Positions 23,381-35,540 of a stretch of DNA of 64,000 nucleotides are shown here, piece by piece (the stretch's first letter is position 1; each line of letters opens with the position of its first letter). Source of the DNA: Argopecten irradians (taxonomy: Eukaryota; Mollusca; Bivalvia; Pectinida; Pectinidae). The stretch covers positions 17,541,765 through 17,605,764 of the forward strand of contig NC_091137.1 in NCBI RefSeq assembly GCF_041381155.1. Direction: 5' to 3'. Both the position numbers and the translations under genes were made by a program. Below the pieces are notes generated by a model. That model worked only from the letters and a program-made list of their open reading frames with translations. It did no database searches and had not been told where the DNA came from.

Positions 23381-26280
23381 ACTGTTATAGAGTGCATTAA
23401 CTTGCTAATATTCTGCTTCTGTTAGAGACTTTTGTGTAAGTTTAGACAATTTAGTTTACCTGGAACCCTGAAAAGATGTGTATGATTATACCCCCTTTAT
23501 TTATATGTTATCTTCATTTGTAACTATTGAAATATTGAGAAGAGACATAAATCAATTTTGATGCATGAATGTGTTTTTATGTTAATGTTTGTCATACCAT
23601 CTTAAAGCACAAACAATTTGTCAACAAAGTTGCATTTTAAATGTGAATCTATAAAAAGGAAGTTATACACTATATTACATCAAAAGCTCAATGGTGCCAC
23701 CGTATGTTTAACAGTGGACCACTCCAGAAGAAAAACAACAGCATTATATTGCTTCCACGCGAATCTACTACAACATCGACTTCTCCATCTATAGTCATGC
23801 TGCACAGCATAAGATATTTTCGTCCATAAATTGAATGAACACCTCTGACTTTTCAGTAACATAGTCCAACTACTCCGTTAGCCCGATAATGTAAATATTA
23901 CCAAGCATTGTGGATTTTTTTTAACATTTAAAACACTCATTCAACAAAAAAAATGTTTCTTTTCAAATAAAAGTGTTTATGCCAATTGTTAACCCAAAGT
24001 TTCATTATAATCACAATTGTTCTTTAACACGAAGGATGATCCTTCCAAAGAAATATCAATAAGTCACATTTTGCCTTTTCAAATAAATTCTTCTGTGTAT
24101 CTCGTGAAGAAATAGATTTATTTATTTATCCATACGGTCAAGTGCTACAGAAGTAATGTTTGAAAAGATATTTTATCTTTTTAAAATATCCAGGTTGGTT
24201 CGAATGCAAGCTGACTGGTTATCACTTTTGAAATATTCTGGAAAAAATATAAACAGATCATTTTATTTTTTCCATGAGTACTGTCATTTGCCGTGCAGCA
24301 TACCTATTTTTTTAGCATTATATTTATTTCTTCATGTAGACAATCGTTACAGAAAAGTAGTTTTCTATCATTGCAGCTGTAATGAAAGCCATCCGAATAC
24401 ATACATAAATGTTTAGATAGTTTTGCTGTAAAAAAAACCAACAGAACGGAGCCTCGAAAAAATACTGAAAATATGTAGGCACCAGAGATACATCTTTGGG
24501 AGAAATGGGGAATTTTCAAATTGCATCATTTATGCAGGTTTGATGTGGTTAGTGTATAACTATAACCATACATACCAATATTATCAAGGATGCGCTCAAT
24601 ATTTTTTATAACTAAATCAGCAAATAACATTTTTTACGGATTTTGGGGGCAAGAAATGGCAAAAACCATATACAATATATCTGGTGTCTGGGTTTTTTCA
24701 AAACAGTTCTTTTTACAGAAAAATTCCGACAGCTTCCACTGACAGCGATTGGTATTTAACGATAGTAATAATCAAAGACAGTTCCGCATTGTTTACATTC
24801 CGAAATATGTATTGACAGATGAAATATCTGCTGGCTGTACGCCATGACAGGGAGAGGTTAGTGAGGTGTCAGCAGACTTTTGGTCAGTAAAGATACAGCA
24901 GCAAAACCTCCGTACGGCATTAATGGCGTATTAACACCATGCGTCGGCTATCATTCGATAGGCCCATTTCAAATTGCCTGTCAATCACCTGATGACATTG
25001 GCCAGGATCTGGATTCATCTTGGGGAAAGACTACTTTACAACCGGAAGTAGAGCAATTTTCTCCATGACAGTGTTAGAGTTTGCACGGTCAAGATACATT
25101 TGTCGGATTGAACTAATTTTCTTTGATACAATAGTAGTAAAGATGTATAGATTTGTTTTTCTTACTTGACACAGTGTGGTTTAGTATGGTGATGTACTGT
25201 CATTTGTAATGTACTCAAAGTCCTTAACTATTGCAGCCGGTGTTGTACTATAAGACTCTTTCCTATGAAAGATAGGGATATTCTATGAGCTAGAGCGTAG
25301 AATATCTATATCCTACATACTCAAATAATAAAGAGTTGTTTTTTTTAAAGTATACGCCATTTTTTATAATTTTGTAGCAAATAGTTCTACGAAAGCCACG
25401 TTTGTAAGTCAGTTATCCATATGAGAAAATTACGTGTTACTTTTAACCAAGTTCTGCTAATGGCCTCATTTAATAGTAAAACAAGATTTTTGTCTGAAAA
25501 TGCGGCTCAAACATCACGGAGAAAAACAAAAGATTTTGACGCAGCGACGGCATGTGGTTATATTGCATGGGTAGCAATGTGATACATCTAAACCACCATA
25601 TACACCTTTTTGAGAGAAACGGATTTCATGATACAACATGTCAAACTGAATGCGTATATAAAGATCATTCTATTATGTCAAAATTGCCATTATTCATTAA
25701 AAAATCTAATCATTTATCTCTTCCAAAAGGCAAACTTTGCTGCACGTGATTTTGTACGAAAATAACTACAATCAATAAAGAACCGGAAAGTCGTATTCAT
25801 TTCCGGTCATGTGTAATTCAAAATTTCCGTAACATTGTGTTGTCCGCATGAAATTTTTCCTATCACGAATACTTCAAATAGCCTTATCAACTGGAATATC
25901 AATTGATGTCGCCATTTGAATCATGGTTTCTTAAGAGCCGTTAAGGATTTTAACTGAATAAGTCATACATTGTACGTTTGATGTCCGTTCCTTTTATCGG
26001 CGTATCTTTGTTTCCTATTCTACTTCCGGTGTCGTTAGAGAAGACAGTTAGATGCTCATTGTGTCGCTTCTCCTCAATTCGCTTTCTACAATAACTTCCT
26101 TTCGTCACTGTCATTGTTTTATAATTACATTTGGCCAATAACTGGGCTAGGTTTTAATTGGTTATCTATTATGTTGTTAAGACAATAATTTGGAAAATAC
26201 ACAATTCATTAGCTGATGTCTTAAACCAATGTCAATCTTCTCAAAATAACTTGTTATTGACAATTATACAAGTTGGAAAC
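23381..26280. other. Intergenic, no supported gene
   Basis: Mostly AT-rich. A 62-codon frame at 24880-25068 lies in slightly GC-richer sequence but has no recognisable domain. Without comparative data it cannot be called an exon. Confidence 0.4.
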
Positions 26281-26353
<73 letters not shown>

Positions 26354-26402
26354 ATCATTTACGGATTGATTGATTGATTGATTGATTGTATCATTTACGG
26401 AC
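26281..26402. repeat. (GATT)n microsatellite with duplicated flank
   Basis: About 17 GATT units end in GTATCATTTACGGA; then a shorter GATT run ends in the same flank again. The array plus flank was therefore duplicated in tandem. Confidence 0.95.
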
Positions 26403-26816
26403 CGATTTGAATAGATCTTGGTGAATCATAATGAATCCTTAATAAAATGGACCGTCGAATTATGTTGTGGGCATACTATGATTTGGGTGTAATATCTTAA
26501 CATCAAAATTTTCTTCAGGTTTGTCCTGATCATTCACAGTAGTGATTGTCTCATTTTACGTAAGGATTAAATTGTGTAATTGTATCGATCAATCTAAGTT
26601 CCGGGTCAATACTTTCCCATATCTACAGGAATGATATACGGGTAGTAGAACATGTAGTTGCTGGTGATATATAGATGTTTGCCTGCATCAACAAGAAAAG
26701 TCAGAGACTCCATATTCAACTTGGCTTAACTCTTAGAAATGAAAACATCTTCACGTTGGCAATCACCAATGTAAACACTACTATGAACTTGGAGAGAAAA
26801 CCCTTATCGAACTGCC
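26403..26816. other. Spacer, no gene seen
   Basis: AT-rich sequence between the microsatellite and the long-inverted-repeat composite. Confidence 0.35.
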
Positions 26817-27960
26817 ATTAGGGATACTCACAATAAGCGGTATTCGTATATGGATATTTACGTATTGGAAGGGGAGCGACCATAATTTTCAAAATATTCC
26901 ATATTTTCGTGTTTTGAATATTTTATGTAAAATAAACTCATACTATCGTAATTTGCATGCTAGAAGTACAATACTCTTTAGCGTGTCATTAAACATATCT
27001 TGACCTCTGGAGGGCTACTCACTCAATCTATTACGCACGACCATTGCCTGACTGCCGTGTATAGTGTACCTGTGTCACAATGTGTTCAGTGTGATACCTG
27101 GCTAACGGGTTAGTGGGGGAGGAGAAATAGGTTCCCATGTACCCCTCTGGCAGTTTTTCGAAATATGGTTTTTCAGGACCGGTATGATGTCTAGTTTCAT
27201 TTTATGCTTGTTGCCATTGACAACTAATGTCCCATAGGGATCATAGGGCGGCTATCTTGGATTTCAAGTATCAAAAATGGCCAAAATGTCACATTCGCAT
27301 ATATGCGCATAGATAGAGAACCAGACAACATTCAGAGGCAAATGAATACATTTTTTGATATGATTGAAACATGCTGAATACGATTAAGTCATAATAATGA
27401 CGTAACGTCTTCTCATTTTTGTGAAATGACTGGAAAACAATGAAATTTTCAGCTATTTTTCCCTAAAAAATCGTTAAATGTCATAATTTTTATCACAAGT
27501 AAAAAAACTGATGGACAAATCACCTTGTAATAGTCATTTCGAATTGAAACAACCCTTTTGTAAACATATGTGTACTATAAAAAGACAGATTGCATCAATG
27601 AGGTCGGAAAAAGAGAGGGAACCCCCCCCCCTCCCCCCACCATAAAAAAATATCAAAAACTGGCCAAAATGACACATTCGCATATATGCGCATAGATAGA
27701 AAACCAGACAAAATTCAGAGGCAAATTAACGCATTTCTTGATATTATTGAAACATGCTGAATACGATTAAATCATAATAATGATGTTACGTCTTCTCATT
27801 TTGTGAAATAACGGGAAAACAATGAAATTTTCAGCTTTTTTCCTTAAGAAATCGATAAATGTCATAATTTTTATCACAAGTAAAAAAAATGATGGTTTTT
27901 AGCAGAAGAAGCGAGATGACCTCCAACCCCCTCCCCAATAATTCAAAAAAATATATTCCC
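26817..27960 (+). repeat. Left inverted arm with two internal tandem units
   Basis: Outer part 26817-27280, then a unit of about 375 bp at 27285-27660 and a second, shorter unit at about 27661-27900. Both units contain CACATTCGCATATATGCGCA and AACATGCTGAATACGATTAA. A C-rich run (27620-27640) separates them. Confidence 0.85.
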
Positions 27961-28169
27961 AGATCCAGTTAACATCCAAAGGATAGTTCACATGTTTTAT
28001 CCATAATTCAGGCAGTTCCCAATAACCGTAATAATGTATTTCTTTTTAGTGAAAACAACTGGGTTCGAATTATTCTCCTTTAATTTTGGATATACCTCCC
28101 CATGAAAAAGGTGTACCGTTGTGATTCCTGCTCGCATAAGTTAAAAACTACGAATACATATATCTGCTC

Positions 28170-29890
28170 AGGAGGAACAGTCACAGACTGGGCCGCCACA
28201 ACGGGATCCTAGGAAAACAGTCAATTAGAATGAGAGGACAGGGACCGTAGGTAAAAGTCATTGAAAGTAGTCTGACCACGCCAAAAGGCAGCAGACATGA
28301 TGTCCTGGAACCATGACCCATTATGAAGAGCCAAAGAAGCCGCAAGGGCTCTAACCTCATGGGCCATCTCCTTGCATTTCGCCCCAGATTGATAATTAGA
28401 CTGCTCATAAGCAATCCTGATCATCTAACATATCCATCTGGAGATGTACTGGGAGGAGAAATCCTTCTAACCTTGTTTAATGGGCAAGAATAATACATCG
28501 CCCCCTTGTTTTATCAAGGGAAAACCTAAGCGTCCGACTGGGACAAAGCAGCCGATCATTCTCGTTCGACTCAATAGAGATTGTGAATCTTTACCAAAAA
28601 GGCAGGATCAGAGAGTAGGGTAACAAAGCTATATCTGGCCCAACGAAGCACGAAAAGTGAATAGATGGATATCACTCCTTCTACGGCTTGAGGCAAAAAC
28701 AAGCAGGAAGTCAAAAGTAAAAACCTTAATGGAGACCGACACCAAAGGCTCGTAAGGAGCCCCTTTCAGTAACACAAGTGCTAGATTCCACTGTGGAGCT
28801 AACTGCCGTACCCTAGGCCTGTCCAGAATGAACCACCTAATCAAGGTAGACAAAGAGTTGAAAGACCCTAACTCTGGTCTACCATGAGAATGCTGTACAC
28901 TGGAAATAGCCATGTGATAGCCTGCAATAGTACTAAAGGCAAGTTTGCGTTCCCTAAACAAATAGAGAAAGGAATCCGCAATCAGCTGGGCAGAGGCTTT
29001 GACCTGATCAATCTTCCTGTCGATACACCAATCATAGACCATTTTCCATGAATGTTAGACGCCAGGTGAGGAAGACTTATTGATCGGGCGATGCGAGCTG
29101 ACAAGTCTTAAGAAAAGCCTGACTGAGCGACGTCTCCCGAGATAGCTTCCACGCTCTTGAATGGGTCTTCCGGGACCGAGGCTGGCGCAGGAGATTGGTT
29201 CTGAGTGGGCAAACCAGAGAAATATCCACCAAGAGAAACGGCAAGAGCTCCGGAAACCAGGATTGTCTCGGTCACAGTGGCGCTATCAGAAGGAGGGGAA
29301 AAATGATGCTATCAAAACTTCTATTAGAACCCTTCCCACCAGGTTGAATGGAGGGAATGCATAAGCATGTATCCCCTCCCAATCTAGAGATAGAGGGTCC
29401 ATAGCCCAAGTCAATTGGTCTGGCACCGGAGAGACAAAAGTGGACAATTAGTGGCGAAGTGGCGAAAAGGTCTATATAAGGTATGTTCCACATCTAGCAA
29501 ATGCCCTCGAAGATCGGGAGATTTAGCTGCCTTTCTGTCACAACCGGCTTGCGGCGCCTGGAAAGAGTATCCGCCAGAATATTCAACCTGTCTGGAAGGT
29601 GCTTGACTAAGAGAGTCAATCGCATTTCCTGACAGAAGAGAAAGACACGAATAGCGAGGGCACAAAGGACGTGGAACTTTGCCCCCACCCTTTCCTTCCA
29701 GATACGCGACAACTGCAGAGTTATCTGTAGTCACACAAACCACCTTGGAATGTAGAATCTTCCGAAAAGCCTGCAGCGCCAACCGAACAGCCTTATCTCC
29801 AGCACGTTGATGTGCTCGGAGACCTGATCCCCAGACAACTCCCCCGACTGGCAATGGCCGTCGAGGTAAGCCCCCCAACCTCATTTGTCA
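28170..29890 (-). mobile_element. Broken DIRS-like tyrosine-recombinase retroelement core
   Basis: A fossil. Two parts are recognisable on the minus strand, in the order found in DIRS elements. First is an RNase H-like region (about 29410-29880) with a VTTDNSAVVAYL core and an HLPDRLNILADTLSRR segment. Second is a tyrosine recombinase region (about 28180-29045) with AGYHMAISSV, a LIRWF-x-LDRP block and an AHEVRALAAS box. It is clearly broken, with several breaks, and I could not recognise other DIRS parts. It lies wholly inside the inverted-arm composite. Confidence 0.82.
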
Positions 29891-30222
29891 TCGCTCTAAC
29901 GATTCCTAGACTTGGTGGATTATGAGGGAATCGTAGAAATAGATGCGTACATTTATTTTCCTGGAGTGATGGAAACCTACGCCAACCTGCAGCAGTTTGA
30001 TGAAAACCAAAGTAACAGTCGTGATACCGAAAGGATTTAGTTTTGTGGTAATGAGCTGTGCTATACCATCGTGTCTTCAGGACAAAAAAAACAAGGATAA
30101 TAATTCGAACACAGTGGTACGTTTCGTTCTGGCACGAGCCGAAAATTTATGAAAAATTCTATGTTTCCAGTTGTTTACTAAAAGAGTGGATTATTACGGT
30201 TCTTACCACGTTCTAGTTGTAA

Positions 30223-30405
30223 TTGGGGCCGGGATGGCTGATTGTTATGATGTCTCGACATAAAACCACAATCCCTCCACCTCTGGATAGCTTGTTCGAA
30301 TTTACAGGGGCAGTTGCCAGGTATTGACTGCTGGCGGTGTTTTTTCTCCGGGAACTCCGCCTTTCTCCACCAATAAACCTGGCACATCCCTACATGACCA
30401 TGGTG
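30223..30405 (+). mobile_element. Diverged tRNA-headed SINE
   Basis: The order matches the tRNA-derived SINEs common in molluscs: a tRNA-like head starting GGGGCCGGGATGGCTGATTG, CCCTCCACCTCTGGATAG, a B-box-like TTGTTCGAATTTAC, then GGGGCAGTTGCCAGGTATTG, TTTTTTCTCCGGGAACTCCG, CCTGGCACATCCCTACATGA. The head is too mutated to be a functional tRNA. It is nested between the DIRS-like core and the right inverted arm. Confidence 0.75.
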
Positions 30406-30429
30406 TCAAAAAATGTAATTGTAGTTTGG

Positions 30430-31571
30430 AACTGTCTGAATCAGGAAATATGTAATTTATGTAATAATAATAATGAGATCTTTTTTTTCTATGAGTAGTG
30501 TTGGGAGGGGGGATGTCCACGATTCTTCTGCTAAATCCTTTTAAAATACACATATGTTTACACAAGCGTAAGTGCAATTCGAAATGACTGGTACAAGTTT
30601 TTTTGTCCATCAATTGTTTTACTTGTGATGTAATTTATGACATTTATCGATATTTTAGTGGAAAAAAGCTGAAAATTTCATTGTTTTCTCGTCATTTCAC
30701 AAAAATGAGAAGACGTAACATCATTATTATGATTTAATCGTATTCAGCATGCTTCAATCATATCAAAAAATGTGTTTATTTGCCTCTGAATGCTTGCTGG
30801 TTCTCTATCTATGCGTATATATGCGAATGTGTCACTTTGGCCATTTTTTGTGAATTTTTTAGGGGGGGGGGAGGGGTTCCCTCTCTTTTTCCTACCTCAT
30901 TGATGTGATATGTCTTTTTATAGTACACATATGTTTACATAAAAGTTGGTTCAATTCGGAATGAGTGTTACAAGGTGATTTGTCCATCAATTTTTTACTT
31001 GTGATAAAAATTATGACATTTATCGATTTTTAGGGGAAAATAGCTGAAAATTTCATTGTTTTCCCGTCATTTCACAAAAATAAGAAGACGTTACGTCATT
31101 ATTATGATTTAATCGTATTCAGCATGTTTCAATCATATCAAAAAATGTGTTTATTTGCCTCTGAATGTTGTCTGGTTCTCTATCTATGCGCATATATGCG
31201 AATGTGTCATTTTGGCCATTTTTGATACCTGAAATCCAAGATGGCCGCCATATGACCCCCATGGGACATTAGTTGTCAATGGCAACAAGCATAAAATGAA
31301 ACTAGACATCATACCGGTCCTAAAAAACATGTTTCGAAAAACTGCCGGAGGGGTACATGGGAACCTATTTCTCCTCCCCCACTAGGTAGGGTTCATTGTA
31401 CAACGTTTGATTCCTATTATGATATCAGAAGAGGAGAGAATTACAATGTGTTATATACCATATGAATAAAAAGAACCAAAATAGAATATATGGAATGGTT
31501 TATGAATAATGGTCGCTCCCCTTTCAATACGTATTCGTATACGTATACCACTTATTGTAAGTATCCCTAAT
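30430..31571 (-). repeat. Right inverted arm with two internal tandem units
   Basis: Reverse complement of the left arm, again with two tandem units (about 30595-30840 and 30855-31235) separated by a G-rich run (30861-30876) that mirrors the C-rich run of the left arm. The outer part reaches 31571. Confidence 0.85.
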
Positions 31572-32100
31572 AGAAGCCATCCGGTCATACCTAGCACGCG
31601 TTTTCTATATTACAGGTAATTTCAAACAAAAACAAAGATTTTCTTACTCCAGGGAAAGCCTAACAACGAGCAAAACTTTAGTCAGATGTGTGAAGAAACC
31701 GTCTGAGAAAGTTCCGTGAACTGAAATTGCCAACGCTGCGAAAAGGAGCCTCAGCAAGGATGATAGAAAATCATATATTGACAATTGTGTCACAACGCAA
31801 CAGCAAACGTACAAAGGAAAACAGGAATGGAAGAAAGGGGCTCTTTGAAAACTTCGGAAGAGCCATTGTAGACTGAATACCGGAAAGTAATCATTCTCAT
31901 ACCAAGTAGTAAATATCTTAAATCAAGAAAACAGTAAATTAACTCAAAGGAAACCACACCAAAATCCTACTTTAACGCTGTAGAGAGATGCCGAATCATG
32001 AAACAGTAATAAAGATTGGCCAAAGCGTTGTAAGCGACGACATGTAGGTTTTAACGTTAGGAGAGTGAAACACAATTTCAAATCAATCAAGTGCTTTTTC
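31572..32100. other. Spacer, no gene seen
   Basis: AT-rich sequence with no recognised feature. Confidence 0.35.
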
Positions 32101-33803
32101 ATCCTCGATGATCCAGGGGTATAAGATACAAGAAGCTTTAGTTAACGTTGCATATTACAAACATATAACACTAGCACAGTAGCGCTATTTCTGCGACAAA
32201 ACATGACAAAAGCAAAACACAACATAAAAGCATTAGTATAATATAACAAAGATCACAATAAAGGCATAAGTGTTACACATAGAAATTAAGATACGTGAAA
32301 TTAAGAAAAGATCAAAACAGCGTAAGAGTTTATCACCGGCAATATGGTAATAAGAAGCAAAAATTGTAAAAACTGAGCATCTGTATACAAAGATGCTACT
32401 GAAAAAAAATCTATTAAAACACTGTAAGAGTGTCTATCAAACAAAGAAGCAAATATCATATCATGATATACATTGTATATGCTAGTAATAAAGTATAATA
32501 AAGTACAATTTGTACCATGACATAATAGGGGCTACTTTGTCATACAAATATTACGCTAATGTAGCAAAAAGTAAAAATTGACAAAATATATACAAATGAA
32601 GCATAAGTTAAAAAAAATAGTTAATTGATTAAAATTGAAATGAAAGAAAATATGAGTTGTGCTGTATGTGATTAAGGAAGATTTTAATTGTATTAGTAAG
32701 CAATAATACAAAACATGGTATAATAGCCAGCAAAAACAAAAGTAAGAAGTAGACACTTTGCGCAGGTACACAAAGCACAAGAACATACGGGGCCGTCCCA
32801 AACATGCAACAGTCTGACAAACTCTGGATGATTATCCATCTTTCTCAAATGGTTAGGCAGACCGTTCCACACACGGGTGGCCTCATATATGAAAGACTTG
32901 AAGCCATACCTGGTTGTTCTGTCTCTGGGTTGTTCAAGTTGGTGTCCACTCCTAAGACAATTAAAAGGTGTTTTGGAAGTAAGTAAATTGTGAAGACATT
33001 CTGGAGCAACTTTGGAAATAATTTTAAATAATTCACATGCCATATTTTCTATTCTGTTTACATTTATATAAGATAGTTGAAACTTGTCTAAAAGATGTAA
33101 AATTGGAGTTGTAAAGTCATCTTCAATAAAATAAGAGAGGATAAAAGATTTTAAAAGTAAAAATTTTGCCTTGTTTACTTCAGTTAATAGAAGCTTGTTT
33201 TACATAAATTGGAGATGTGTTAATCAAATCTTACGTTAAAATAGATATATACGTCTAAAAGTTTTACAAATTCTTCACAATCTATGGTACCATCAGCTAA
33301 TCATGTCCCTTGTACTTTTTCCTACCGATATTGCTTGAAACTTTTCAGGGTTAGCCGTCATACCATTCTCTTTAAACCATTGCTTGAAACTTTTCAGGGT
33401 TAGCCGTCATACCATTCTCTTTAAACCATTCAACTAAAGCATTACTCTCTTCTTCTAAAACTTTCATTAGAGATACTGGATCGGAATCAATGTATATTGT
33501 CATCAGCGTAGTCATATAGGGTATCCCTATCTGCACAATAAAAGATATCATTGATAAAAATATAAAAAATCAGAGGTCCTTAGTAAGATCCTTGGGGGAC
33601 CCCTCTCTCTAGCCGCTTCCAGTCAGAGACACTGGACCCCAACTTAGTACGATGCTGTCTATCCCCGAAATAGCTCCTGGTGAGGCCCACAGCGGCCTCG
33701 CCCAACCCATAAGAAGACAGCTTCTCGAGTAGCAGCCCTTGAGGAATACAGTCGTAGGCCTTGGAGAGATCTATAAGGATAGCACCGACAAACTTATTCT
33801 CAT
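32100..33803 (-). mobile_element. Decayed 5'-truncated LINE of CR1/Jockey type
   Basis: Minus-strand conceptual translation of about 33803-33510 shows reverse transcriptase motifs in order: ILIDLSKAYDCIPQGLLLEK, SSYGLGEAA, RGVPQGSY followed by GPLIFYIFINDI, and a degenerate catalytic box DYADDN. Further on, 33043-32690 encodes the usual C-terminal tail of such LINEs: CLRS, YGFKSFIYEATRVWNGLPNH, and a terminal Cys cluster. A stop interrupts the GVPQGS block, and a 52-bp tandem duplication (33337-33430) disrupts the frame between the two parts. The 5' half is missing. The AT-rich stretch 32100-32560 is probably the 3' UTR; its end is approximate. Confidence 0.78.
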
Positions 33804-33929
33804 CCTAGGCTCTTCGTCAGTTCTCAAGGAGTCGCAGCAGAGTAGTCTGGCATCCGTATCCCCTTCTGAAAACAGCAAGAAAAGGATAAAAAATATTATC
33901 AAAGAAGTTGTAAACAAAAGGGTTTCGAT

Positions 33930-34240
33930 CATTGCCGTTATATCCACTCCTGGACGATAGCATAACAAAACTGAAGACAAGACCATACGTATACATGTGG
34001 GTAATGTGTTCCTTCGACGTACATCAGAAAAAAACGAATAACGATACACTACGTTTGATTGCGTGACTTTGAAGTTGGACGTCGCTCTCTCTGTAAATAT
34101 CAAAGGAAGTCTTTGCAGGCTTGTGATTGGTCAGATTTTTCTCCTTAACTGCCTCAAGTTTTACAATGAGTTCGTACAGGATGGATATTACATGTCCGTT
34201 AGTGATTGTAATCCCTGGAATATCGAGAATGATGCATAAA
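33930..34240. mobile_element. MITE family M2, copy 2
   Basis: Shares GTGACTTTGAAGTTGGACGT, CTTGTGATTGGTCAG and TTTTTCTCC with the other M2 copies. The ends (TATCCACTCCTGGACGATAG; GTAATCCCTGGAATATCGAG) are diverged inverted repeats. Confidence 0.65.
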
Positions 34241-35218
34241 TAATGCATAAACACCAGAACTGGGTCGATTTCAATTGAAGGAATATCCACTCCATAAAAC
34301 CATTTCATTTTAGAACCGTCACTGAGAAAGAAGTAGGTAATATCAGCTATCGTAACTGGATCTCGAAACAAGGATATTTTAATAATGTATAGAATCTAAC
34401 AGTCTTTTCGAGGACCGTGAAAACACTAATTTTGTCATATGTCGTATGTCATATCATATACTTCATTAGTTGGTTCTTCGTACATGTACGAAGAAATACT
34501 TTTAACTTAACCCTAAACATTTTTTAAAATATTTGTTGTTGTTATTTTCGTCGACCGAGAAAACACTATCCTTATCAGACAAAATTTGATCTGGAATTCC
34601 TTCTGTTTGTTTTGATGATTTATTCATTCAAGCGTTTTAACAATAGAGAAATATAATTCCACTCAGACAAAACCCGATACGGCACTTAAATCTCGTCCAG
34701 GGAGAATGCCCTCTCAGACAGTTTGTGTTGACTCGTTAAATAATCTACAGATATCACTTTCAGACAGCATTGTTTGCCATCTATCTTGTCTCCGAGACCA
34801 AACAACCAAATCCCTCACACCGTGCCAGTCGACATTGCCTGTCAAACTTCTAATCAAGAGAAACAAAAATCTAGGTTCGTCAGACGCTTGTCGTGTCAAA
34901 ATGATTGAAATGCAATCATGTCATGAATCAGGGCAATCCCATCACCACTTGTAGCTGTTATCGATTTCTTAAACTCATTTTTACTTGAAACTCAATTATC
35001 CAATTATATTACATCGACAAAATACTAGTTGTAAAGTAAAACCTGTTATTATTTAAAACGGGGAACATAACAGGGATATTTTAATAGGCGTGACCATGGA
35101 AATCAACACCATGGAAAACAACATCATGGAAACCTATTCTGATCTATCAGACTTACAAACATTCGTTTCACTTCGACATTATTAACAGAGACTGAGTGTA
35201 ACGAAGGGAATCAGAATT
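34241..35218. other. Intergenic, no gene seen
   Basis: AT-rich, with frames up to about 115 codons on the minus strand that partly overlap the M2 copy and match no family. Confidence 0.4.
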
Positions 35219-35519
35219 CGACCAGACCGGTGCAAAATACAGAAAGATGGAATTTCCATTATAATAATTTTATTGACACATTTGCACAATAACTTATATA
35301 TATTACTTAGTAAGGTATCTGACACGTCTTAAATATGTATTTTACTCAAATTTACATGGTTTAAAGGGACAAATGAGATTATAATGAATAAACAAAAATA
35401 TTTGACTTGTCAGCCCTGTTATTAAAGGGATATGAACCTAATAAACCATGTGCAAATGTGTCAAATAAAATAATTATAATGGAAATTCCATCTTTCTGTA
35501 TTTTGCACCGGCCTGGTCG
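35219..35519. mobile_element. MITE family M1, complete copy
   Basis: A 301-bp element with terminal inverted repeats of about 70 bp: CGACCAGACCGGTGCAAAAT at the left and the complement of CGACCAGGCCGGTGCAAAAT at the right. The repeat arms continue through GATGGAATTTCCATTATAAT. It has no coding capacity. Confidence 0.9.
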
Positions 35520-35540
35520 AATAAAGCGGGATAACTCTAA

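Larger units (their letters stand above)
26817..31571. mobile_element. 4.75-kb long-inverted-repeat composite element
   Basis: The ends are inverted copies: ATTAGGGATACTCACAATAA at the left and the complement of ATTAGGGATACTTACAATAA at the right. The match continues inward with gaps for about 1.1 kb on each side, including GGGGGAGGAGAAATAGG and GACCGGTATGATGTCTAG. The middle holds a broken DIRS-like YR retroelement core on the minus strand and a tRNA-headed SINE. It could be a long-arm foldback transposon invaded by a DIRS element, or a DIRS derivative with unusually long inverted termini. Confidence 0.75.

Noticed and set aside
27610-27640. G-quadruplex or origin signal in the C-rich run
   Set aside because: It is a homopolymer-like run inside a repeat unit, with a mirrored run in the other arm; element structure explains it.
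30223-30306. Possible tRNA gene
   Set aside because: It is the head of a SINE; the arms are too mutated to fold as a functional tRNA and it runs on into the SINE body.
30178-30387. 69-codon minus-strand frame that looks mildly protein-like
   Set aside because: It is the antisense of a tRNA-headed SINE.
33771-34103. 110-codon minus-strand frame
   Set aside because: It bridges the LINE boundary and an M2 element; no homology recognised beyond these.
34024-34371. 115-codon minus-strand frame
   Set aside because: It partly coincides with an M2 MITE copy, is hydrophobic by AT-rich chance and has no recognised domain.
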